Shown: one piece after another, positions 48,524 to 58,400 of the stretch | Numbering within the stretch: the stretch's first letter is position 1 | Layout of the letters: every line of letters begins with the position of its first letter | Assembly: GCF_004217135.1 (NCBI RefSeq) | Contig: NZ_SHKK01000001.1 | Coordinates: 3,472,001-3,536,000 of the forward strand | Direction of reading: 5' to 3' | Length of the DNA stretch: 64,000 nucleotides | Origin: Micromonospora violae | GTDB taxonomy: Bacteria; Actinomycetota; Actinomycetes; Mycobacteriales; Micromonosporaceae | Notes under the pieces: model-generated | Databases searched by the model: none | Seen by the model: the letters and a program-made list of their open reading frames with translations, nothing else | What the model was told of the DNA's origin: nothing | Position numbers and translations under genes: made by a program

Positions 48524-49314
48524 TGGCCGCCAAGACCAGCAACCGCAACGTGTCCTCCGAGATCGCGTTCCTCACCCGCGCCCTGAAAGCGCCCTCCTTG
48601 GCTGCGTCGGTGGAACGTCTGGCGGAGCGGGCTCGGGCGGAGTCGTGGACGCATGAGGAGTTCCTCGCCGCCTGCCTGCAACGCGAAGTGGCTGCCCGGG
48701 AGGCCCACGGCGGTGAGGGCCGCATCCGAGCCGCGAGGTTCCCGGCCCGCAAGAGTCTCGAGGAGTTCGACTTCGAGCACCAGCGGTCGTTGAAGCGGGA
48801 AACGATCGCCCACCTCGGCACCCTCGACTTCGTGGCGTCGAAGGAGAACGTCGTCTTCTTGGGCCCGCCCGGCACTGGCAAGACCCACCTGTCCATCGGC
48901 CTCGGGATCCGGGCCTGCCAGGCCGGACACCGGGTCGCGTTCGCCACCGCCGCCCAGTGGGTGTCCCGCCTGGCAGACGCCCACCACGCCGGGCGTCTGC
49001 AGGACGAACTGGTCAAGCTCGCTCGGATTCCGCTGCTGATCGTCGACGAGGTTGGCTACATCCCCTTCGAAGCCGAAGCCGCGAACCTGTTCTTCCAACT
49101 GGTCTCCAACCGCTACGAACGCGCCAGCCTCATCGTCACCTCGAACAAGCCCTTCGGCAGATGGGGCGAAGTCTTCGGCGATGACGTCGTCGCCGCAGCC
49201 ATGATCGACCGCCTCGTCCACCACGCCGAAGTCATCTCGATGAAGGGCGACAGCTACCGACTCAAAGACCGCGACCTCGGCCGCGTCCCTGCAGCAAATA
49301 AGACCAACGACTAA
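48520..49314 (+). CDS. istB: IS21-family ATPase/helper IstB
   Basis: 264 residues from GTG 48520 (or ATG 48523), overlapping the istA stop. AAA+ ATPase of the DnaC type: Walker A FLGPPGTGKTHL, Walker B LLIVDEVGYIPF, sensor LIVTSNKPFGRW and arginine finger region AMIDRLVHHAEVISMKGDSYR. Helps IstA choose and bend target DNA. Intact frame, so the pair could still be active if the broken right end is functional. Confidence 0.95.
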   Translation: MMAAKTSNRNVSSEIAFLTRALKAPSLAASVERLAERARAESWTHEEFLAACLQREVAAREAHGGEGRIRAARFPARKSLEEFDFEHQRSLKRETIAHLGTLDFVASKENVVFLGPPGTGKTHLSIGLGIRACQAGHRVAFATAAQWVSRLADAHHAGRLQDELVKLARIPLLIVDEVGYIPFEAEAANLFFQLVSNRYERASLIVTSNKPFGRWGEVFGDDVVAAAMIDRLVHHAEVISMKGDSYRLKDRDLGRVPAANKTND

Positions 49315-49369
49315 AGATCAACCAACCGAGGTGGTCCAGTTTCAGCCGGACCACGGTGGTCAGGGTTGG

Positions 49370-51076
49370 GGATCTGACCCACTTTCCGTGATCGGGATTG
49401 ACCCGGTCAGCTCAGCAGGACTCGCTTGCGGAGCAGGTCGAGGTTCGCGCGGCCATACATCTGTCGCTTGATCATTTTGATTCGGTTGACGTGTCCTTCG
49501 ACGACGCCGGAGCTGTAGGGAAGGGTCAGGCCGTTGAGGACGGCGTCGTGGTCACGGCGCAGACCAGCGATGAACGAGTGCAGGTCGGGCTGGTCGTCTG
49601 CGGTCACTGCGGTGATCCAGGCATTGAGGCGGTGCCCGTGGCGGCCGGTAAGGATCTCCGCGAACGCGTTGACGTGGTCCGCAACAGCGTTCAGGTGCGG
49701 GCAGGCAGCACGGATCGTGGCGAGGCCGACTTGGTCGTCAGGGTGCAGTGCGTCGGGGTGGCGCAGCAACCAGGCGGTGATCCGGCGAACTTTCGGCGGC
49801 CGGGGTCGGGCTGGTGGTGGCGTGGCGACAGCTCGTAGGGGTTGCAGGTAGGTGCGCAGGGTGGTGGCACTGCCGCGGTAGCCACGGGCGCGGATCTCGG
49901 CGAACAGTTCGGTGGCGTTGGTGATGCCATCGTTGAGGCGTTGGTGCAGGTAGTCGAGGTGGTCGTCGAGGATGCTGGGCCGCCCGGCGCGAGGTTTGGC
50001 CAGGAGCTCATCGACACTGCCGGCGCGGGCGAAGCGGCGCACGGTGCCGCGGGCGAGGTCGAGTCGCCTGGTGATCTCCCGGATGCTGTGGCCCTCAGCC
50101 CAGAGCGCCTGAACCTGCTCATAACGGCGCCGGGTTCGAGGCACCAACAGTCCCTGCTCTGCCCGTTGGGTAGTGGCATCGACGGCAACCTGGATCAGGT
50201 CCTCCGTGGCCGTCAGTGCGGGCTGCGGCGGCGCGGTGGTGAGGCAGCGGTGGTGACGGGCGACGGTCTTCTCGACGTGTTCGGCGAGGTTGTGCCACAG
50301 ATGCCACCGGTCGGCCACCTGGATAGCCTGGGGCGCACCGGTGCGGGCGCCCTCGGCGTAGGCGCTGGCGCGATCTCGGCAGATAACCTGCACGCTCGGA
50401 TGCTGCCCCAGCCAGGTGGCGAGGGTGGCCGCTTCACGATCGGGTAGCAGATCGATCGGCCGGCGGGTGTCGACGTCGACCAGCACCGTCGCGTAGCGGT
50501 GGCCTCGGCGCAGGGCGAAGTCATCCACGCCCACCGCGGTGAGCCTCCCGACCGGCGGGTCGGGCAGGGCGCGGACCAGCCTCAGGACGCTGCTGCGGCT
50601 GGTCACCAGACCGAGGCGGCCGGCCAGCCGGGCACCCGCTCGACCGGCAAGCGCCAGCCCGATCTTCTCCAGCGTCTGGCGAAGCAGCGGACTGCGCCGC
50701 CCATACCTGCAGGTCAACCCGCTGACTTGCTCGGCGAACGTGTGGACCGGGCAGCGCACCGTGTCGCAGAAGAACCGGCGGACCCGCAACCGGATCTCCA
50801 CCGGCTGGCCAGCCACCGCGGCATCGCTGAGTCGACGTTCGTAGCGGCTGTGAACCCGCCGGGCCCGACGCCCACAACCGGTACACGCCGCACGACGGGC
50901 TCGCGCTCGCGCCCATATCCGCAGGCCAGCTGACTGCCGATCCACTCGCTCAACCACGACAGGTGCCAGATGAGGCAGGACCGCAACAAGATCAGCCGAT
51001 CGCACGACGCACCCTACACAGTGGACTTGGTACCCCGAGCCGGGTCAGTCCTGATCACGGAAAGTGGGCCAGATCC
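49370..51076 (-). mobile_element. ISL3-family insertion sequence inside the IS21 right end
   Basis: The terminal inverted repeats (GGATCTGACCCACTTTCCGT... left, 49370-49406; the right one ends at 51076) agree at about 34 of 37 positions. An 8-bp target duplication AGGGTTGG stands at 49362-49369 and 51077-51084, the length typical of ISL3. Size 1707 bp with one transposase gene. Removing the element and one duplication restores the IS21 end. Confidence 0.92.
49407..51005 (-). CDS. ISL3-family transposase
   Basis: 532 residues from ATG 51005. N-terminal zinc ribbon ([15 protein letters not shown] and [11 protein letters not shown]), helix-turn-helix, then the DDE domain: Asp in [21 protein letters not shown], Asp in [15 protein letters not shown] and Glu in [21 protein letters not shown] second helix-turn-helix ([21 protein letters not shown]) is inserted in the middle, as in longer ISL3 members. 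Frame intact and both ends present, so likely active. Confidence 0.94.
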   Translation of the reverse strand: MRSADLVAVLPHLAPVVVERVDRQSAGLRIWARARARRAACTGCGRRARRVHSRYERRLSDAAVAGQPVEIRLRVRRFFCDTVRCPVHTFAEQVSGLTCRYGRRSPLLRQTLEKIGLALAGRAGARLAGRLGLVTSRSSVLRLVRALPDPPVGRLTAVGVDDFALRRGHRYATVLVDVDTRRPIDLLPDREAATLATWLGQHPSVQVICRDRASAYAEGARTGAPQAIQVADRWHLWHNLAEHVEKTVARHHRCLTTAPPQPALTATEDLIQVAVDATTQRAEQGLLVPRTRRRYEQVQALWAEGHSIREITRRLDLARGTVRRFARAGSVDELLAKPRAGRPSILDDHLDYLHQRLNDGITNATELFAEIRARGYRGSATTLRTYLQPLRAVATPPPARPRPPKVRRITAWLLRHPDALHPDDQVGLATIRAACPHLNAVADHVNAFAEILTGRHGHRLNAWITAVTADDQPDLHSFIAGLRRDHDAVLNGLTLPYSSGVVEGHVNRIKMIKRQMYGRANLDLLRKRVLLS

Positions 51077-51186
51077 AGGGTTGGAGCGGCGTTGACACAG
51101 GGGCCACCGGGCAGGCCGCCGGCCGCCAGATGACCCAGACGGCAACCCCCTCACCCCGTCGGTGACCACGGCCTGCCGAGCGGTCT

Positions 51187-51265
51187 CCGCCCTTTGCTCT
51201 GCACCCGCCCGCGCACCACGCACGGTCCGTAACCGGCGCATGGGCGGGTGCAGAGCAAAGGGCGG
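51187..51265. repeat. Perfect 24-bp palindrome R10
   Basis: Arms 51187-51210 and 51242-51265 (CCGCCCTTTGCTCTGCACCC plus GCCC) are perfectly complementary; loop 31 nt. It has the build of the other palindromes but not their GATC ends, and no second copy in this window. Confidence 0.92.
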
Positions 51266-51443
51266 TGTGCCTTTGGTGCGGTCCTGTCCGCACGAGGGGA
51301 TGGTGGCGCTCGCACGGGGACGCGTGGCGGGTTGGGCGCCGAGGGCGTTCGGCCTGCCCAGTGACACTGCCCGTCGCTGTTTGTGCTGCTCGCGCCGTTT
51401 CTGCCAGCCCGAAACCGGTTGGTCACCCTCTGCGCGGGTGCGT

Positions 51444-51528
51444 CGAATGTGCGGTTATCTCGGATACGTCCGCATCGCGAAGATGGTTCTCATACCGTGG
51501 GGATCAGTGGCTGCAACCCATTTGTAGC
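51444..51528 (+). promoter_or_regulatory. Upstream block shared by the two beta-helix genes, copy 1
   Basis: Ordered motifs CGAATGTG, TCTCGGATA, TTCTCATAC and the inverted repeat GCTGCAACCCATTTGTAGC, at spacings 14, 29 and 23. All recur upstream of the gene at 53728 with spacings 14, 29 and 22. The inverted repeat could be an operator or a leader hairpin. Confidence 0.6.
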
Positions 51529-51589
51529 TGGTCGTGGCGCCTCGGGCGGTGCGATCCCGTCTGGTAGCAGGAAAGGGCGGAAGGCTCTG

Positions 51590-53437
51590 ATGTCCAACGA
51601 CGTAACGAGTACCGACGGCGGGGCCTCGACAGCTCCGCCAACACGGCGAAGGCGGGCGCTCTGGGTCGCCGGTGTGGCCGGGCTGACCGGCGTGGTCGGC
51701 CTGGCGGCCCTCGGCGGCGTCGCCGCCCGGAACGACAAGCCGCAGTCCGAGCAGGTGTCCGACGCGCAGCCGTCGACCAATCGGCAGAACGTCAGCGACG
51801 ACGGCGCGAACCGAGACGGCGGCAAGGACGACGGTGGTCAGGACGACGAGTGGAGCGGCGGCGACTGGAGCGGATTCGACGACCAGTCGGGCAAGGACGG
51901 CAAGGGGGGCGAGTACGGCAAGGGGGGCGAGTACGGCGAGAAGGACCGCACCCGGCAGGTCCCCTGCGACTCCGACAAGCTGATTCAGGCGATCACGTTC
52001 GCCAACAACAAGCACGGCGGCGTGCTGGAGCTGGCCAAGGGGTGCACCTACACCCTGACGCGCAACCAGGAGGGCAACGGCCTCCCGGTGATCACCGAGC
52101 ACATCACCCTCAAGGGTGAGCACACCACCATCGGCCGCGATGCCACGGCCGACTACTTCCGCATCCTGAACGTCGGCCCCGGCGGGCACCTCACTCTCAA
52201 GGGCCTGAGCATCAGGGGTGGCCAGACCCTTCAACCCGTGATGACGGCTGACCCGGCGACGGTCTGGGCGCCGTACTCGGCTGCGGTCCGCTCCACCGTG
52301 GCCAAGCCGTCGGCCGCAGCGGCGCCTGGCGCCAAGCCGGCGACAGCAGCAGCGAAGCCCGCTGCGACCGCGAAGCCGGCCGCGAAGGTTGCCACCAAGG
52401 CAGCGCCGGCGCCGGCCACCGCGAAAGCCACCACGGCCAAGGCCCCAACGGCAGCCAAAGCCACCAAGGCCACACCGACAGCCACCAAGGCGACGGCCGT
52501 CAAGCCGGTAGCCGCAGCGGCGAAGCCGGTCGCTGCCGGGCCGGCGGTGACGCCGCTGGTCGAGCAGCCGGGGTTCACCGACGGTGCCGGGGTGCTGGTG
52601 CAGCCCGGTGGTCGCGCGGAGATCCTCGACAGTGAGTTGCTCTACAACCAGTCCGGCGGCAACGGCGGCGGGCTGGCCAACTTTGGCAGCACCCGGCTCA
52701 GCAAGACGACGGTCGCGCACAACACCGCCTTCTTCTTCGGCGGTGGCATCTTCAACGCCGGCGTACTCCAGGTCGACGAGTCGAAAATCAAGGACAACAC
52801 CGGGATCATCGGCGGCGGTGGCGTCGCCAACGGTGCTCCGGAGATCTTCACCGACGACGTCGACGGCGGCTCGGCCTGGATCTACAAGAGCGAGGTCAGC
52901 GACAACGAGACGCTGGGCTTCGGCGGCGGCGTCCTGGATGTCGAGGGCACCACGACGTTGCACCAGACGACGGTCAGTGACAACACCGCGGTCCTGGCCG
53001 GTGGTGGTATCGCCGTGGCCGACAGCCAGCTCACCCTCAAGGACGCCACGGTGGCGAAGAACAGCACCGCCGGTGTGGGTGGCGGCCTGGCCGTGGCCTT
53101 CGACAGCGTCGCGACGATCGAGAACAGCAGGATCAAGGACAACACCGCCGGCTTCTTCGGCGCCGGTCTCTACAACGACGACAGCGTCACCACGCTGCGC
53201 GACAGCGAGGTGGTGGGCAACCGCGCGGTCGGCCCGTTCGCTCGCGGCGGCGGCATCTTCAACACCGAGGGGAGCGAGGTCAGGCTCCACCGGACGACGG
53301 TGGCGCACAACTTCTCCACCCTCCCGCCGGGGGGCATCTTCAACAGCCTCGGCGGCACCGTGACGCTCGACGACAAGTCTGCGGTCACTGCCAACCGCCC
53401 GACCAACTGCTTCAACGTTCCGGACTGCTTCGCCTGA
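51590..53437 (+). CDS. Surface-anchored right-handed beta-helix protein, paralog 1
   Basis: 615 residues from ATG 51590 (GGAAGG upstream). TRRRRALWVAGVAGLTGVVG... is an N-terminal anchor or signal. A Gly/Asp-rich stretch (about 60-115) leads to VPCDSDKLIQAITFANNKHG and LELAKGCTYTLTRN, the start of a parallel beta-helix. An Ala/Lys/Pro/Thr linker (about 225-320, K-A-T-A patterns) splits it; rungs with NQSGGNGGG, NTAFFFGGGIFN, DNTGIIGGGGVAN and NTAVLAGGGIAV continue to the C terminus DCFA. No catalytic residues seen. The rungs recall polymorphic outer-membrane-type repeats. Paralog follows downstream. Confidence 0.85.
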   Translation: MSNDVTSTDGGASTAPPTRRRRALWVAGVAGLTGVVGLAALGGVAARNDKPQSEQVSDAQPSTNRQNVSDDGANRDGGKDDGGQDDEWSGGDWSGFDDQSGKDGKGGEYGKGGEYGEKDRTRQVPCDSDKLIQAITFANNKHGGVLELAKGCTYTLTRNQEGNGLPVITEHITLKGEHTTIGRDATADYFRILNVGPGGHLTLKGLSIRGGQTLQPVMTADPATVWAPYSAAVRSTVAKPSAAAAPGAKPATAAAKPAATAKPAAKVATKAAPAPATAKATTAKAPTAAKATKATPTATKATAVKPVAAAAKPVAAGPAVTPLVEQPGFTDGAGVLVQPGGRAEILDSELLYNQSGGNGGGLANFGSTRLSKTTVAHNTAFFFGGGIFNAGVLQVDESKIKDNTGIIGGGGVANGAPEIFTDDVDGGSAWIYKSEVSDNETLGFGGGVLDVEGTTTLHQTTVSDNTAVLAGGGIAVADSQLTLKDATVAKNSTAGVGGGLAVAFDSVATIENSRIKDNTAGFFGAGLYNDDSVTTLRDSEVVGNRAVGPFARGGGIFNTEGSEVRLHRTTVAHNFSTLPPGGIFNSLGGTVTLDDKSAVTANRPTNCFNVPDCFA

Positions 53438-53466
53438 TCGGGTGGGGCTGATTTACATAGAGGGCG

Positions 53467-53500
53467 CGCCCCTCCGAGCCGGTCACGGTTCGGAGGGGCG
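53467..53500 (+). terminator. Strong hairpin after beta-helix gene 1
   Basis: CGCCCCTCCGA pairs with TCGGAGGGGCG over 11 bases and continues through GCCG/CGGT (one G-U) to a GTCA loop, about 15 bp in total. Starts 29 bases after the stop codon. Confidence 0.8.
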
Positions 53501-53582
53501 TACCCATTTGGGCAGGTCACAGGGCTGCGCGACCGGCTTGGGCGGCAGCGCGCCCTTCCGGGCCTCCGAGGGCAACATGAAC

Positions 53583-53666
53583 CGAATGTGGGCTTCTCTC
53601 GGATAAGCCCGCGAGGCGAGGAACCTTCTCATACGGTGGTTTTGGGAGCTACAACCGATTTGTAGC
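53583..53666 (+). promoter_or_regulatory. Upstream block shared by the two beta-helix genes, copy 2
   Basis: CGAATGTG, TCTCGGATA, TTCTCATAC and GCTACAACCGATTTGTAGC in the same order and almost the same spacing as in copy 1. Here the inverted repeat is a cleaner palindrome: 7-bp arms GCTACAA/TTGTAGC. Confidence 0.6.
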
Positions 53667-53727
53667 AGGGGACGCCCGTCTGACGGCGGCGACCCTGTCT
53701 GGTACGAGGAGAGGGCAGAGAGCTCCG

Positions 53728-55386
53728 ATGTCCAACTACCTATCGAACAACGAAGCCTCCGGGCAGGCGACGGCCAAGCGCCGCCGCAAGCTCTGGCTCG
53801 CCAGTGGCGTGGCCGGATTGACGGGCGTGATCAGTCTTGCGGCGGTGGGCGTCGCGGGCAGCGCCGGAGCGGTCGGCCTGAACTGGAACACCGCGCAGGT
53901 CAGCAAGGACGGCGACCAGCGGGGTGAAGAAGGGCGCGACTGGGACAAGGACAAGGACAAGAACCGGGACGAGGGCCGCGACAAGGACCGGGACAAGGAC
54001 CACGAGCGCGGGAAGGAGGTGCCCTGCGACACCGACAAGCTGATTCAGGCGATCGTGTTCGCCAACAACAAGCACGGCGGTGTGCTGGAACTGGCCAAGG
54101 GCTGCACCTACAACCTGACCCGCAACGACTACGAGGGCAACGGCCTGCCGGTGATCACCGAGCGCATCACCCTGAAGGGTGAGCACACGACGATCGCTCG
54201 GGAAGCCACCGCGGACTACTTCCGCATCCTCAACGTCGGCGCGGGTGGTCACCTCACCATCAAGGGCCTGACCATCAAGGGCGGCCAGACCCTCGAACTG
54301 TTCAACGGTGTCGAGCCGGCGGCCGTCTGGGCGTCGTACTCCGACTCCGAGGCCATTGCGGCGCAGGTGAAGGCCGGCGTTCCGCTGAACCAGGCGCTCA
54401 CCGCCCGGCAGGCCAACCCGAAGGCGGGCCTGACGGCCGCTCCGAAGGTCACGGCCAAGGCCGCGCCGACCGCCAAGGCGGGCGTCGTCACGCCGCTCGT
54501 CGAGCAGCCGGAGGCGACCGACGGTGCCGGAATCCTGGTCCAACCGGGTGGCACCGCCGAGATCCTGGAGTCCGAGGTCGTCCTGAACCAGTCGGGCGGC
54601 AACGGTGGTGGCGTGGCCAACTTCGGCACCACGAAGATCTGGCACAGCACCGTCGCCCGTAACACCGCCTTCTTCTTCGGTGGCGGCGTCTTCAACGCCG
54701 GCCTGCTCAAGGTCGAGGAGTCGAAGATCAAGGACAACACCGCCATCATCGGTGGTGGCGGTATCTCCAACGGTGCCGCGGAGATCTTCACCGACGACGT
54801 CGACGGCGGAACGGTCGAGCTCAAAAAGGCCGAGATCACCGACAACGAGACGCTGGGCTTCGGCGGCGGCTACCTCGACATCGAGGGCAACACCACGGCG
54901 TACGAGACCAAGTTCGTCTCGAACACCGCGGTTCTCGCTGGCGGTGGTATCGCGGCAGCGGACAGCCAGCTGAACCTGCACCACGTCACGGTGGAGAAGA
55001 ACAGCACCGCCGGTGTCGGTGGTGGTGTGGCCATCGCCTTCGACAGCGTGGCCACGTTCGAGAAGAGCAGCATCAAGGACAACACCGCCGGCTTCTTCGG
55101 CGGCGGGCTCTTCAACGCCGGCAGCACCACCACGCTGCGCGACAGCGAGGTTGTCGGCAACCGGGCCCTGGGTCCGATCGGGGTCGGTGGCGGCATCTTC
55201 AACATCTTCGGCGACGTCAACCTGCTGAAGACGAAGGTCGCCCACAACTTCTCCACCTTCGAGCCGGGCGGTGTCTTCAGCTTCTTCGGAGACGTGAACG
55301 TGGACGACAAGTCTGCGATCACCGCGAACCGTCCGACCAACTGCCTGGCCATCCCGGGCGGCACCATCGAGAACTGCTTCGCCTGA
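53728..55386 (+). CDS. Surface-anchored right-handed beta-helix protein, paralog 2
   Basis: 552 residues from ATG 53728. Same plan as paralog 1: KRRRKLWLASGVAGLTGVIS anchor, a charged Asp/Lys/Arg spacer (WDKDKDKNRDEGRDKDRD in place of the Gly-rich one), VPCDTDKLIQAIVFANNKHG, beta-helix rungs (NTAFFFGGGVFNAG, DNTAIIGGGGISNG, DNTAGFFGGGLFNAG) and terminal ENCFA. The Lys/Ala/Pro linker is shorter. Large parts are near identical to paralog 1, so the two arose by duplication. Probably exported and displayed at the cell surface; function unknown. Confidence 0.85.
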   Translation: MSNYLSNNEASGQATAKRRRKLWLASGVAGLTGVISLAAVGVAGSAGAVGLNWNTAQVSKDGDQRGEEGRDWDKDKDKNRDEGRDKDRDKDHERGKEVPCDTDKLIQAIVFANNKHGGVLELAKGCTYNLTRNDYEGNGLPVITERITLKGEHTTIAREATADYFRILNVGAGGHLTIKGLTIKGGQTLELFNGVEPAAVWASYSDSEAIAAQVKAGVPLNQALTARQANPKAGLTAAPKVTAKAAPTAKAGVVTPLVEQPEATDGAGILVQPGGTAEILESEVVLNQSGGNGGGVANFGTTKIWHSTVARNTAFFFGGGVFNAGLLKVEESKIKDNTAIIGGGGISNGAAEIFTDDVDGGTVELKKAEITDNETLGFGGGYLDIEGNTTAYETKFVSNTAVLAGGGIAAADSQLNLHHVTVEKNSTAGVGGGVAIAFDSVATFEKSSIKDNTAGFFGGGLFNAGSTTTLRDSEVVGNRALGPIGVGGGIFNIFGDVNLLKTKVAHNFSTFEPGGVFSFFGDVNVDDKSAITANRPTNCLAIPGGTIENCFA

Positions 55387-55446
55387 TCACCTTCGGGTGA
55401 CGCAGCGCAGCACCCTCGGGTGACCGCGACGCAGCGCCAGCACAAC

Positions 55447-55487
55447 GGACCGGCCCCCTTCCGCGAGACGCGGAAGGGGGCCGGTTC
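55447..55487. terminator. Bidirectional terminator between beta-helix gene 2 and pullulanase gene
   Basis: ACCGGCCCCCTTCCGC pairs perfectly with its complement over 16 bp around a 5-nt loop, extended by G-T and G-C pairs. Two smaller hairpins (TCACC-TTCG-GGTGA at 55387 and CACC-CTCG-GGTG at 55411) precede it. The opposing gene ends at 55492. Confidence 0.85.
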
Positions 55488-55491
55488 ACCG

Positions 55492-58400
55492 TCACTTCTG
55501 GACGAAGACCGCCACGCTGCGCGCCGGTACGGTGAATGTGCCGGTCGCCCGGTCGAACGAGGCGCTGCGCAGCACCGGGTCGGCCGAGTCGACCAGCACC
55601 GGGTGCAGTGCCACATCCGCTCCGCGCAGCCCGGTCACCGTCTGCGTCGCCGCCGACGGGGTGCCGTTGAAGACGACTGTCACCGACTTCCACGGACCGC
55701 CCAGCCCGCGGGCATCCAGGGTCATGGTCAGCACACCGGGCGTCTCCTGGGCACCGGCCAGCGGGAACGCGACCCGCTGCTGCACCTGCTCGGCGGTGGC
55801 CAGCCCGAACACCGGCGACGACGCCCGGATGCGCAGCAACTCGGCGTACCGCGCGTCGGTGGTGTTGATCGCCGCGCAGTCGGGCACCAGCACCGGGTCG
55901 GCCAGCAGCGGCTTGGCGTACGACCACTTGTCCTCGTTGTCGGGCGCGGGGGGCAGACCGGCGCCGAACCCGTTGCCCCGTGCGCAGCCCCAGCGGATCT
56001 GGTTGAACCAGTCACCGGAGTTGTACGAGTTGCGGTCGAGCGACTTGGACCGCAGGCGTTCGGTGCCGGCGGTGACGAAACCGGTGCCCTGTCCCAGCAC
56101 CACCGTGCCCAGTGCCAGCACCTGCATCCGGGAGCGGTCCGCCGCCGTGGTGGCCTGCGGCAGTTTGTACGCCAGCGCGTCGTACAGGATCTCGTTGTCG
56201 TGCGCGTCGGCGTAGGTGATGGCCTCCCCCGGCGTGGCGGTGTAGCCGGCCGGGGAGCCGTTGTAGTCCACCTGCGCCCCGGTGACCTGCCGCCCGGCGG
56301 TGTCGGTGAACCGGTAGTCGCGCAGGTTGCCGGTGAGGCCCACCTTGAGCAGGTCGTGGGCGTGCAGCAGCCGGGCTTTCTGCTCGGCCGGTGACCCGTT
56401 GACCGCATCGCCGTTCGGGTCGGTGTAGAGCCCGGAGGCGAAACCCTGCACCCGTGGGTTGGCGTCGAATGGTCCACCGCCGCGCACCGCGTCGCGGAGC
56501 CGGTCGTTGAAGGTGCCGATGCCGGTGCCGGCCATGTTGGCCTGGGTGGCCTGGACGAAACGGGCGTCGTTGGCGACCTCGCCGAAGTTCCAGCCCTCGC
56601 CGTAGAGCAGGATCGACCGGCCGTCCACGCCGTCGCGGGCGACGGTCAACCGGTCCAGGGCCGCACGGACGGCCAGGATGTTGGCCTTCGGGTGGTGTCC
56701 CATCAGGTCGAAGCGGAAGCCGTCCACCTTGTACTGTCGGGCCCAGGTGACCAGCGAGTCGACCACCAGCTTGCCCATCATGGCGTGCTCCGGAGCGGTG
56801 TTGGCGCAGCAGGTGGAGTTGGCCACCGTGCCGTCCTCCAGCAGCCGGTGGTAGTAGCCGGGCACGATCTGGTCGAGCACCGACTTCGCGTCGGCGCCGG
56901 CGGCGGAGGTGTGGTTGTAGACGACGTCCATGACCACCCGCAGCCCGGCGTCGTTCACCCCGGCGACCATCCGCCGGAACTCGGTGGTCCGGGCCGCGCC
57001 GGCCGGGTCGACGGCGTAACCGCCCTCCGGCACGGTGTAGTGCAGCGGGTCGTACCCCCAGTTGTAGCCGTCGGTCTCGGCGACCGCCGCCACGCATTTC
57101 TGCTGCTCCGCCGAGTCTGGCGGGAGCGCCGCCAGGTCGCAGGCGGGCTGGCGCTGGTCGGCCCGCCGCTCGGGGATCGTCGCGAAGTCGAACGCCGGCA
57201 GCAGGTGCAGGTGGGTGACCCCGGCGTCGCCGAGCGCCCGCAGGTGGGTCATGCCGGCGGTTCCCGGGTCGGTGAAGGCGAGGAAGGTCCCGCGCCGCTG
57301 CGCCGGCACGGTGTCGTCGGCGATGGAGAAGTCCCGTACGGACAGCTCGGTGATCTGCGCCTTCGCGGGCGGCACCGGTGCCGGTTTGCGCAGCGTGCGC
57401 CACCCGGGCGGGGCCAGCTTCGGGTCGCTCAGGTCGACCAGTTGGCTGTGCGTGGAGTCCGCGGCGAGGGCCACCGAGTACGGGTCGGTGACCGACGCGG
57501 TGACCATCTGCTGCGTCGCCGGCTGCCAGGCCGTCACCTCGTACCGGTAGAACGCGCCGGTCCAGGTGTGGTCGCCGCGTACCGACCAGACGCCGGTGCG
57601 ATCGTCGCGGCGCATCGGCACGGTCTTCGGCGCGGCGGTGGGTGTGGCGAACAGCTGCAGGCGCACGGTGCGGGCGGTCGGCGCCCACAACGCGAGGCTC
57701 GGCGTCCGGCCCACGAACGTGGGCCCGAGGGTGGCGTCGGCCGCCCGGGAGTACACGTCGTCGAGCACACCGGGCAGCTGCACGCCGGTCGCGGCGAGCA
57801 GCGCACCCTCGGCGTCGCGCTCGGTGACCAGCACCTGCCCCCGCAGCGCCGCCGGGACCTTGGCCAGGTCCGCGGTGTCCAGGGCGAAGCTACGGTACGA
57901 CCACAGGTGCGGGAACCTGTCGCGTTGCGCCTCGGTGAGCCCGTTACGCTGCGCCCGCAGCGGCATCGTGGTGTACGTGCCGGTCAGTTCGCCGTCGACC
58001 ACGCTGACGCCGCCGGTGGGCGCGGCGACCAGCGCGTACGTCTTGCTGTCGGTCGGCGGGGTCTGCCACGCCACGGTGGACCGGTCGATCCAGTGCGCCT
58101 TCTGTTTGCTGATGTCGGTGTCCCCGCTGGCGGTGCTGGCCATCGACGGCAGCAGGCGGCCCGGTGTGGCGGCGAGCAGCCACACCTCCCGGCCGGCGCT
58201 GGCGAAGTCGAGCCGCTGGTCGTCGGGGAGGTCCTTGGTGTCGCCCTGGTGGATGATGTAGTTCAGACCGGTGGCGCCGGCTGCCAGCGGCACCCGGAAC
58301 ACCGCCCCGAACGCGTCGACGGCGCTCGGCCGCAGCGGGGCGGACCACTCGGTCGGGTTGGCCGCGCCGTCCCACAGGTGCAGGCCCCAGCCGTCGTAGT

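Larger units (their letters stand above)
47224..51097 (+). mobile_element. IS21-family insertion sequence, interrupted by an ISL3-family element
   Basis: Left end TGTCGGCTCCGCC at 47224, right end ...GCGGCGTTGACA at 51097. The ends are imperfect inverted repeats of about 55 bp (47224-47278 against 49328-49369 continued at 51085-51097), and include a second copy of the conserved block TGACCAC..GTGGT..CCGG. A 5-bp target duplication CAGGG stands at 47219-47223 and 51098-51102. Without the inner element it would be about 2.16 kb, carrying istA and istB, the usual IS21 size. The inner ISL3 element splits the right inverted repeat. Confidence 0.88.
51098..51589. other. Gene-free region with palindrome R10 and promoter block
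   Basis: Nearly 500 bases between the IS pair and the first beta-helix gene. Contents: the IS21 target duplication, palindrome R10 (51187-51265), plain sequence, then the upstream block shared with the second beta-helix gene (51444-51528). No RNA gene seen. Confidence 0.6.

Noticed and set aside
47244..49362. IS21 element ending at TGACCAC...GTGGTCA
   Set aside because: This inner block is an inverted repeat, but extending both ends to TGTC...GACA gives a longer match and a 5-bp target duplication, so the outer ends are the real tips.
47224..51097. Composite transposon or genomic island carrying cargo
   Set aside because: Both IS are complete and nested and no cargo genes lie between separate copies; flanks are ordinary genes.
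51162..51527. Candidate small gene over palindrome R10
   Set aside because: The frame is built over the inverted repeat and the promoter block, with no ribosome-binding site and irregular codon use.
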